Assembly: GCF_026342355.1 (NCBI RefSeq)
Contig: NZ_JAPEMV010000002.1
Location: 372,001 to 436,000 of the forward strand
Direction of reading: 5' to 3'
DNA: 64,000 nt
From: Streptomyces sp. NBC_00249
GTDB taxonomy: Bacteria; Actinomycetota; Actinomycetes; Streptomycetales; Streptomycetaceae
Part shown: in pieces, positions 57,849 to 64,000 of the stretch
How the letters are laid out: each line of letters opens with the position of its first letter
Position numbering within the stretch: position 1 is the first letter of the stretch
Made by a program: the position numbers and the translations under genes
Notes under the pieces: model-generated
The model's input: only the letters and a program-made list of their open reading frames with translations
The model's database searches: none
What the model was told of the DNA's origin: nothing

Positions 57849-58264
57849 GAAGGGTCCTTCCCTGGAGCGGACGTCGGCCTGTCTGGCTCGGCGACCGGTT
57901 GTGCTGTCCGACGACGGTCTGTGTGTGGACCGTGCCGGGGCGGTGGTCCGCCGATAGATGTACGGCGGAGAGAAACGTGCATGGGTGGTTCCGGCGAGAA
58001 GCCCCCGAGCTGGAAGCGTGGGAATGTCACGCCGATTCCGGAGCGTGCTCGAAACTGCTGGCAGCGATCAAAGCAGTCGGGGAGGCTCCCGGAAGAAAGG
58101 TGGTCCCGAATGGGGACACTGAGCACCGAGCCATGGCGGCTTCGGATGCGCACTTGAGACTAACACTACCGGATCCAACAGACATTCCCCCTCTCAATCA
58201 CCGGCAATCGCCCCCTCCGCGGGCCGGCGGCCTGCCCGGCCGCCCGCCCGGTGGGGCCGTGTCG
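57849..58264 (-). other. Long noncoding leader region upstream of rho
   Basis: These 416 bp lie between the thrB stop and the rho start. No convincing gene is seen on either strand. On the minus strand TAGTCT at about 58158-58163 is the best -10-like box, which would give rho an untranslated leader of some 300 nt. Rho autoregulates through its leader in other bacteria; this spacing would allow it. Confidence 0.4.
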
Positions 58265-59203
58265 CTAGGACACGGACTGCCCGCCGTGCGTGCCCAGCGG
58301 AAGGACGCTCGCGCCCGCGGCGTCGAGTGCGAGCCGGTTGGCCGCCCACCCCTCGCCCGCGAGCCGCGCGACCTTGTCGGCCGCGTCGTTGTCGACCAGC
58401 GCGAGGACCGTGGGGCCCGCGCCGGAGATGACCGCGGGGATGCCGTCCGCCCGCAGCCGGCCCACGAGGGCGACGCTCTCGGGCATCGCCGGGGCTCGGT
58501 ACTCCTGGTGCAGCCGGTCCTCGGTGGCCGGCAGCAGGAACTCGGGACGCCTGGTCATGGCCTCCACGAGCAGGCCGGCCCGGCCCGCGTTCACGGCCGC
58601 GTCCACGTGCGGCACGGTGCGCGGCAGCAGGCCTCGCGCGGTCTCGGTCAGGACCGGCTTGGAGGGAACGAAGACCACCGGAACGATGGAATCGGCGGGG
58701 TCCATACGGATCGCCTTGGCACTGCCCCCGTCCATCCAGGCCAGGGTGAAGCCGCCGAGCAGGCAGGCGGCGACGTTGTCGGGGTGGCCCTCGATCTCCG
58801 TGGCGAGTTCCAGCAGCGCCGCGTCGTCGAGCTTGGCCTCGCCGCCTATGGTCACGGCGCGGGCGGCGACGATGCCGGCGCAGATCGCGGCGGAGGAGGA
58901 GCCGAGGCCCCGGCCGTGCGGGATGCGGTTGGCGCAGACGACCTCCAGGCCGCGCGGCTGGCCGCCCAGCAGGTCGAAGGCGGTGCGCATGGAGCGTACG
59001 AGGAGGTGGCTCTCGTCCCGCGGGAGGGTGTCGGCGCCCTCACCCGCGATGTCGATGTTCAGGCCGGAGTCGGCTACGCGGACGACCACGTCGTCGTAGA
59101 GCCCCAGGGCCAGGCCGAGGGCGTCGAAGCCGGGGCCGAGGTTGGCACTGCTGGCGGGGACGCGCACCCGTACGGCGGCGGCGCGGAACGCTGGACCTGC
59201 CAT
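58265..59203 (-). CDS. thrB: Homoserine kinase
   Basis: The protein has 312 residues. It phosphorylates homoserine for threonine synthesis. The GHMP-kinase ATP loop is IPHGRGLGSSSAAICAG; the N-terminal VPASSANLGPGFDALGLALGLYD and the C-terminal ISGAGPTVLALV are the other two family motifs. The ATG at 59203 follows AGGAGTG by about 11 nt. It is the third threonine-pathway gene but lies 317 bp after thrC, beyond a strong hairpin, so it probably has its own promoter. Confidence 0.95.
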   Translation of the reverse strand: MAGPAFRAAAVRVRVPASSANLGPGFDALGLALGLYDDVVVRVADSGLNIDIAGEGADTLPRDESHLLVRSMRTAFDLLGGQPRGLEVVCANRIPHGRGLGSSSAAICAGIVAARAVTIGGEAKLDDAALLELATEIEGHPDNVAACLLGGFTLAWMDGGSAKAIRMDPADSIVPVVFVPSKPVLTETARGLLPRTVPHVDAAVNAGRAGLLVEAMTRRPEFLLPATEDRLHQEYRAPAMPESVALVGRLRADGIPAVISGAGPTVLALVDNDAADKVARLAGEGWAANRLALDAAGASVLPLGTHGGQSVS

Positions 59204-59520
59204 CGGTCGATGACACTCCTTGTGACTGTGCGAGATCTGGTGACGGTGCGGGATCTTCGCTGCGAATGTACTGGAGAACGTACGACACCCGAAGGCCCTC
59301 GGGGCAGCACCACGGGTCATATGCGCGGTGGCGGATGTAAGTACAGCGTATCGAAGGAAGGTTCTCTCGCGACATAGGGCGCACAGGAGGCGCACGATGC
59401 GTGTCGCGGACTTCCGCTGAATTCCGTTGACTTTTGGTGTCGTACGGGCCGAGTTGCCGGATTCCGGAGGCTTCCGGAATCCGGCAACGAGGCGTCGTGC
59501 GGGTGAGCCCGGGGGCTCGG
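59204..59520 (-). other. Gap between thrC and thrB
   Basis: These 317 bp contain the hairpin at 59453-59488 and a moderately AT-rich stretch near 59330-59440 that may hold the thrB promoter. No gene is visible; short frames on the minus strand look like chance. Confidence 0.5.
59453..59488 (-). terminator. Perfect 16-bp hairpin after thrC
   Basis: GTTGCCGGATTCCGGA and its exact complement enclose a GGCT loop, beginning 32 nt after the thrC stop. No strong T run follows, but stem strength fits a Streptomyces terminator separating hom-thrC from thrB. Confidence 0.7.
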
Positions 59521-60591
59521 TCAGACCAGGCCGAGACGGATGGCCGCGGCCTCGGCGTCCACCGGAACGGTGACCGGCTGCGGAGCGCCCGCGACCGCCC
59601 AGTCGGGGTCCTTGAGGCCATTGCCGGTGACCGTGCAGACGATCGTCTGGCCCGGGTCGACCAGACCGGCTTCGGCGGCCTTGAGCAGGCCCGCCACGGA
59701 CGCGGCGGAGGCGGGCTCGACGAAGACGCCCTCCTGCGCGGCCAACAGCCGGTAGGCGGACAGGATCTGGCGGTCCGTCACCTCGTCGATGAAGCCGCCC
59801 GACTCGTCCCGGGCCTGCAGGGCGTAGTCCCAGGAGGCCGGGTTGCCGATCCGGATCGCGGTGGCGATGGTGTGCGGCTCCTTGACGATCTCTCCGCGCA
59901 CGATGGGCGCGGAACCGGACGCCTGGAAACCCCACACACGGGGCGTACGGGAGGCCAGGCCGTCGGCCTTGTACTCCTTGAAGCCCTTCCAGTACGCGGT
60001 GATGTTGCCGGCGTTGCCGACGGGCAGCACGTGGATGTCGGGGGCGTCGCCGAGCGCGTCGACGATCTCGAACGCGGCCGTCTTCTGGCCCTCGATGCGC
60101 ACCGGGTTGACCGAATTGACCAGCGCCACCGGGTAGTTGTCGGACAGCGCGCGGGCCAGGTCCAGGCAGTCGTCGAAGTTGCCGTCGACCTGCAGGATCT
60201 TGGCGCCGTGGATCAGCGCCTGGCCCATCTTGCCGAGCGCGATCTTGCCGCGGGGCACGAGGACGGCGGACACCATGCCGGCGCGCACCGCGTACGCGGC
60301 GGCGGAGGCGGAGGTGTTGCCCGTGGAGGCGCAGATGACGGCCTTGGCGCCGTCCTCCTTGGCCTTGGTGATCGCCATGGTCATGCCGCGGTCCTTGAAG
60401 GACCCGGTGGGGTTGGCCCCCTCCACCTTGAGGTGGACCTCGCAGCCGGTGCGCTCGGAGAGCACCTGCGCGGGGACGAGGGGAGTGCCGCCCTCGCGGA
60501 GCGTGACCACGGGAGTCTTGTCCGTCACCGGCAGGCGGTCCCGGTACTCCTCGATGATGCCGCGCCACTGGTGGGTGCGATTGCTGCTCAT
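59521..60591 (-). CDS. thrC: Threonine synthase
   Basis: The protein has 356 residues. It converts O-phosphohomoserine to threonine with PLP. The PLP Lys lies in [21 protein letters not shown]; phosphate-binding [17 protein letters not shown] and the C-terminal [10 protein letters not shown] are conserved. This is the shorter class II-like form common in Gram-positive bacteria. The hom stop lies only 6 nt before its ATG, so the two form an operon. Confidence 0.96.
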   Translation of the reverse strand: MSSNRTHQWRGIIEEYRDRLPVTDKTPVVTLREGGTPLVPAQVLSERTGCEVHLKVEGANPTGSFKDRGMTMAITKAKEDGAKAVICASTGNTSASAAAYAVRAGMVSAVLVPRGKIALGKMGQALIHGAKILQVDGNFDDCLDLARALSDNYPVALVNSVNPVRIEGQKTAAFEIVDALGDAPDIHVLPVGNAGNITAYWKGFKEYKADGLASRTPRVWGFQASGSAPIVRGEIVKEPHTIATAIRIGNPASWDYALQARDESGGFIDEVTDRQILSAYRLLAAQEGVFVEPASAASVAGLLKAAEAGLVDPGQTIVCTVTGNGLKDPDWAVAGAPQPVTVPVDAEAAAIRLGLV

Positions 60592-60597
60592 GGGTCC

Positions 60598-61890
60598 TTA
60601 CTCCCCTTCAACACGCATGATGCTGGCGACACCGCGCACGGTGTCCAGCTTCCGCAGTGCCTCGACGGTCCCGGAGAGGGCGGCGTCGGGCGCGCGGTGG
60701 GTGACGACGACGAGGGAGGCCTCGCCGTCCTTCCCCTGCTGGCGGACGGTGTCGATGGAGACACCGTGCTCCGCGAAGGTGGTCGCCACCTGGGCGAGGA
60801 CGCCCGGCTTGTCCGCCACATCGAGGCTGATGTGGTAGCGGGTGACGACATCCCCCATGGGGCTGACCGGCAGCTGGGTGTACGCCGACTCGCCGGGCCC
60901 CGTTGCCTCGGCGAGCTTGTTACGGCAGACCGCGACGAGGTCGCCGAGGACCGCGGACGCGGTCGGCGAGCCGCCCGCGCCGGGCCCGTAGAACATGAGG
61001 CGCCCGGCGGCCTCCGCCTCGACGAAGACGGCGTTGTACGCCTCGCGGACGGAGGCGAGCGGGTGGGTGAGCGGGATCATCGCCGGGTGCACGCGGGCGG
61101 TGACGGACTCGCCGTCGGCGGCGCGCTCGAGGATCGCCAGGAGCTTGATGGTGCAGCCCATCCGCTTGGCGGAGGCGAAGTCGGAGGCGCTGACCTCGGT
61201 CATGCCCTCGCGGTAGACGTCGTCGAGGCGGACCCGGGTGTGGAAAGCGATGCCGGCCAGGATCGCGGCCTTGGCGGCGGCGTCGTAGCCCTCGACGTCG
61301 GCGGTGGGGTCGGCCTCGGCGTACCCGAGGGCGGTGGCCTCGTCCAGGGCCTCCTGGTAGCCGGCGCCGGTCGAGTCCATCTTGTCGAGGATGAAGTTCG
61401 TCGTGCCGTTGACGATGCCCATCACCCGGTTGATCTTGTCGCCGGCGAGGGACTCGCGCATCGGGCGGACCAGCGGGATGGCGCCGGCGACGGCGGCCTC
61501 GTAGTACAGGTCCAGCCCGTGCTGCTCGGCGGCGGCGTGCAGCGCGGCGCCGTCCTGGGCGAGGAGCGCCTTGTTGGCGGAGACGACGGAGGCGCCGTTC
61601 TCGAAGGCGGTGGTGATCAGGGTGCGGGCGGGCTCGATCCCGCCGATGACCTCGATGACGACGTCGATGTCGCCCCGTTTGAGGAGGGCGGTGGCATCGG
61701 TGGTGACCAGCGCCGGATCGATGCCCTCACGGACCTTGGAGGGCCGCCGGACCGCGACGCCGGCGAGCTCGACCGGGGCGCCGATCCTGGCCGTCAGATC
61801 ATCGGCGTGCGTCGTCATGATGCGCGCCACCTCTGAGCCGACCACTCCACAGCCCAGCAGCGCCACCTTCAGCGGACGCGTACGCATCAT
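60598..61890 (-). CDS. hom: Homoserine dehydrogenase
   Basis: The protein has 430 residues. It reduces aspartate semialdehyde to homoserine. The Rossmann motif is VALLGCGVVGSEVARIM; catalytic residues are in NFILDKM...EADPTADVEGYDAAAK, with the Lys at AAK. A C-terminal ACT domain (VTRYHISLDVADKPGVLAQVATTFAEHGVSI) is the threonine feedback site. The start is an ATG at 61890 (a second ATG follows at once). A striking inverted repeat lies 66-114 bp upstream. Confidence 0.96.
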   Translation of the reverse strand: MMRTRPLKVALLGCGVVGSEVARIMTTHADDLTARIGAPVELAGVAVRRPSKVREGIDPALVTTDATALLKRGDIDVVIEVIGGIEPARTLITTAFENGASVVSANKALLAQDGAALHAAAEQHGLDLYYEAAVAGAIPLVRPMRESLAGDKINRVMGIVNGTTNFILDKMDSTGAGYQEALDEATALGYAEADPTADVEGYDAAAKAAILAGIAFHTRVRLDDVYREGMTEVSASDFASAKRMGCTIKLLAILERAADGESVTARVHPAMIPLTHPLASVREAYNAVFVEAEAAGRLMFYGPGAGGSPTASAVLGDLVAVCRNKLAEATGPGESAYTQLPVSPMGDVVTRYHISLDVADKPGVLAQVATTFAEHGVSIDTVRQQGKDGEASLVVVTHRAPDAALSGTVEALRKLDTVRGVASIMRVEGE

Positions 61891-61955
61891 TCGACCTACG
61901 CCTTTCGATCTTTCTTCGCTCCCCGGCGCGCGGTTTGCGCGTCAGGTGTGAACCA

Positions 61956-62004
61956 GTCTCACTCAATGGACATGAGTTTCCATCCTCGGTCCATTGAGTG
62001 AGAC
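61956..62004 (-). promoter_or_regulatory. Perfect 16-bp inverted repeat between lysA and hom
   Basis: GTCTCACTCAATGGAC (61956-61971) and its exact complement (61989-62004) are separated by 17 bp. It could be the lysA terminator or a regulatory hairpin in a hom leader. On the minus strand a very short frame, ATG GAA ACT CAT GTC CAT TGA, runs from the loop into the second arm; its significance is doubtful. Confidence 0.6.
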
Positions 62005-62047
62005 ACCTATTTTGAGGGGCGGATGCCCTGTCCCAGCAATATGGGAA

Positions 62048-63439
62048 TCATCCGAGGTCGAGACGCAGGAGATCTTCCTCCGTCTCGCGGCGGACGATCA
62101 CCCGCGCCTGCCCGTCGCGCACGGCGACGACGGGCGGGCGGAGCGCGTGGTTGTAGTTGCTGGCCATGGAGCGGCAGTACGCCCCGGTGGCCGGTACGGC
62201 GAGGAGGTCGCCCGGCGCCAGGTCGGCGGGCAGGAAGGCGTCCTTCACCACGATGTCACCGCTCTCGCAGTGCTTCCCGACGACGCGGACGAGCATCGGC
62301 TCGGCGTCGGAGACGCGGGAGACGAGGGTGACCGCGTACTCGGCGTCGTAGAGGGCCGTACGGATGTTGTCGGACATGCCCCCGTCGACGGAGACGTAGG
62401 TCCGCAGGCCTTCGAGGGGCTTGATCGTGCCGACCTCGTAGAGGGTGAAGGCGGTGGGCCCGACGATGGCGCGGCCGGGCTCCACGGAGATGCGGGGCGC
62501 CTTGAGGCCGGCGCCCTCGCACTCGCGGGCGACGATCTCGGTGAGGGCCTTGGCGATCTCGTGGGGCTCGCGCGGGTCGTCGGCGGAGGTGTAGGCGATG
62601 CCGAGGCCGCCGCCGAGGTCGATCTCGGGGAGTTCGACGCCGTGCTCGTCGCGGACGGCGGCCAGCAGCTGGATCACCCGCTTGGCGGACACCTCGAAGC
62701 CGGCCATGTCGAAGATCTGCGAGCCGATGTGGGAGTGGACGCCGAGGAGGTCGAGGCTGTCGTGCCCGAGGGCGCGGCGCACGGCCTCGGCGGCGGAGCC
62801 GTCGGCGACGGCGATGCCGAACTTCTGGTCCTCGTGGGCGGTCGCGATGAACTCGTGCGTGTGCGCCTCGACGCCGACGGTGACGCGGATCTGCACGGGC
62901 TGGCGCACGCCGAGCTCGCGGGCGACGTGCGCGACGCGGGCGATCTCCTGGAAGGAGTCCAGCACGATCCGTCCGACGCCGGCCTCGACGGCCCGGCGGA
63001 TCTCGGCCCCGGACTTGTTGTTGCCGTGGAAGGCGATCCGGTCGGCGGGCATCCCGGCGGCGAGGGCGGTGGCGAGCTCGCCGCCGGAGCACACGTCCAG
63101 GTTCAGCCCCTCCTCCTTCAGCCACTTCACGACGGCCTTGGAGAGGAACGCCTTGCCGGCGTAGAAGACGTCGGCGTCCTTGCCGAAGGCGTGCGCCCAG
63201 GCGCGGCAGCGGGCCCGGAAGTCCTCCTCGTCGAGGAAGTAGGCGGGGGTCCCGAACTCCTCCGCGAGCCGGGTCACTTCGATCCCGCCCACACTGACGA
63301 CGCCGTCGTCGCCCCGCGTGACCGTCCGGGACCAGACCTTCTCGTCGAGGACGTTGAGGTCGTCGGCGGGCGGGGCGTAGTGGCCCTCGGGCAGGACGTC
63401 GGCGTGGCGGGGTCCGGCGGGGTGCGCGGAACGGCTCAT
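62048..63439 (-). CDS. lysA: Diaminopimelate decarboxylase
   Basis: The protein has 463 residues. It makes lysine from meso-diaminopimelate. PLP Lys is in [16 protein letters not shown]; phosphate-binding [15 protein letters not shown] sequence ([17 protein letters not shown]), [19 protein letters not shown] and [13 protein letters not shown] plus [12 protein letters not shown] are all intact. The gene lies 19 bp after the ArgS-like gene and before hom, so lysine and threonine synthesis genes share one run. Confidence 0.96.
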   Translation of the reverse strand: MSRSAHPAGPRHADVLPEGHYAPPADDLNVLDEKVWSRTVTRGDDGVVSVGGIEVTRLAEEFGTPAYFLDEEDFRARCRAWAHAFGKDADVFYAGKAFLSKAVVKWLKEEGLNLDVCSGGELATALAAGMPADRIAFHGNNKSGAEIRRAVEAGVGRIVLDSFQEIARVAHVARELGVRQPVQIRVTVGVEAHTHEFIATAHEDQKFGIAVADGSAAEAVRRALGHDSLDLLGVHSHIGSQIFDMAGFEVSAKRVIQLLAAVRDEHGVELPEIDLGGGLGIAYTSADDPREPHEIAKALTEIVARECEGAGLKAPRISVEPGRAIVGPTAFTLYEVGTIKPLEGLRTYVSVDGGMSDNIRTALYDAEYAVTLVSRVSDAEPMLVRVVGKHCESGDIVVKDAFLPADLAPGDLLAVPATGAYCRSMASNYNHALRPPVVAVRDGQARVIVRRETEEDLLRLDLG

Positions 63440-63458
63440 CGGTATCTCTCTTCGCGTT

Positions 63459-64000
63459 TCACAGGAAGTCGGGTGCGTCTATGCCGAGCAGGGCGAGGCC
63501 ACCGGCCAGCACCGTCCCGGCGGCTTCGGCGAGAGCCAGCCGGGCACGGTGGGCGGCCGAGGGTTTCTCGTCCCCCTGGGGCAGCACGTGGTGCTGGAAG
63601 TCGAGGAGCGCGTCGGCCACGGCGACGAGGTGCCGCACGAGGCGCTCGGGCGCCCGGTGGTGCGCGGCCGCCTCGAGGACGAGGGGATGGTCGGCCAGGA
63701 GCCGCAGCAGCGGCTCCTCCCCCACCTCCGCGGGGCCGGCGCGGAACCCGAGCAGCTCGGCGTTGCGGGTGAGGGCCCGGCAGCGGGAGTGGGCGTAGCG
63801 CACACGGAAGTACTCGCTGGACTCGTCCTGCGCGAGGAGGCCCGGCGTGAAGGCGGGCGTCTCGCGGGCGGGCACGGCGAGCACGGCCCAGGTGGCCGCA
63901 CCGGCCCCGTACACGGCGACGACGTCCCCGTCCCGCTGCGCGACGGGCGCGATGCGCGGCTGCTCGCCGGCGTTGTCCGTCCCCTGGGTCCAGAGGATGC
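63459..64000 (-). CDS. ArgS-related anticodon-binding-domain protein (NrtL-like), C-terminal part
   Basis: The frame runs off the right edge, so only about the last 180 residues are seen. It reads [21 protein letters not shown], then an arginyl-tRNA-synthetase-like DALR domain: [34 protein letters not shown] and [24 protein letters not shown]. True ArgS ends in a similar way but with a stricter motif. The arrangement next to lysA matches the gene often called nrtL in Streptomyces, an ArgS-like protein of unknown role; a real ArgS cannot be excluded without the missing catalytic part. Confidence 0.65.
   Translation of the reverse strand, partial: ILWTQGTDNAGEQPRIAPVAQRDGDVVAVYGAGAATWAVLAVPARETPAFTPGLLAQDESSEYFRVRYAHSRCRALTRNAELLGFRAGPAEVGEEPLLRLLADHPLVLEAAAHHRAPERLVRHLVAVADALLDFQHHVLPQGDEKPSAAHRARLALAEAAGTVLAGGLALLGIDAPDFL

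Noticed and set aside
57845..58153. 102-codon frame in the rho leader
   Set aside because: No ribosome-binding site or codon bias; composition unlike real genes nearby. More likely untranslated leader.
61972..61995. Mini frame Met-Glu-Thr-His-Val-His in the lysA-hom repeat as an attenuator peptide
   Set aside because: No spaced Shine-Dalgarno sequence and no run of Thr, Ile or Lys codons; kept only as a remark.

Overview
The window is about 64 kb of very GC-rich, densely coding DNA with strong third-position G/C bias, frequent GTG and TTG starts and many stop/start overlaps. It reads as core chromosome of a Streptomyces or very close relative. Gene content and order match, from memory, the S. 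coelicolor segment around SCO5415 down to SCO5352: icmA, meaB, thiolase, scy, filP, nucS, chiC, the atp operon, prfA, rho, thrB, thrC, hom, lysA. I see no phage, insertion sequence, CRISPR array, tRNA or rRNA gene, or secondary-metabolite cluster.

Layout. (1) 1-7.3 kb: TetR regulator, isobutyryl-CoA mutase large subunit with a 24-bp palindromic operator, DUF3817 membrane protein, MarR regulator, an MFS exporter divergent from an ArsR-type regulator, and a GH6-like lipoprotein. (2) 7.3-14.4 kb: thiamine-binding-like protein, second DUF3817 protein, three coupled AIM24 paralogues, a MarR regulator, a PepSY protein, then MeaB, thiolase and methylmalonyl-CoA epimerase. (3) 14.5-20.3 kb: the polar-growth coiled-coil proteins Scy and FilP. 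(4) 20.4-27.5 kb: two tandem, related ABC-2 transporters, a small zinc-ribbon-like protein, an LLM flavin oxidoreductase, an SCO5389-like protein and the mismatch endonuclease NucS, followed by a 23-bp tandem repeat. (5) 27.8-36.8 kb: a membrane-anchored AAA/STAND-like ATPase, LysE transporter, STAS protein, 3-hydroxybutyryl-CoA dehydrogenase, cobalamin adenosyltransferase, membrane proteins and a NarL-type two-component system. (6) 37-39.4 kb: chitinase with a textbook DasR-type promoter, and a DUF2550 protein. (7) 39.5-47.3 kb: the complete ATP synthase operon atpIBEFHAGDC. (8) 47.6-64 kb: WecA-like transferase, glyA, an unusual LMW-phosphatase-like protein, Sua5, prmC, prfA, rpmE, LCP ligase, rho, thrB, thrC, hom, lysA and the C-terminal part of an ArgS-like protein.

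Functional threads. Isobutyryl/methylmalonyl-CoA metabolism is spread over the left half: icmA, MeaB chaperone, epimerase, thiolase, hydroxybutyryl-CoA dehydrogenase and the adenosyltransferase that makes the B12 cofactor. Tip growth is represented by Scy and FilP. Translation and cell-envelope housekeeping (ATP synthase, PrfA/PrmC, Sua5, L31, Rho, LCP, WecA-like) fills the right half, ending in the aspartate-family amino-acid genes. Several genes start 6-8 bases after a TANNNT box, so leaderless transcription looks common here.

Most noteworthy: the perfect palindrome at icmA, the Ser-for-Cys change in the LMW-PTP-like protein, the triple AIM24 operon, the STAND-like membrane ATPase, the repeat-rich long Scy, the tandem repeat behind nucS, and the perfect inverted repeat between lysA and hom. 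I did not find an obviously new multi-gene system. The AIM24 operon and the STAND-like ATPase are the best candidates for undescribed biology.
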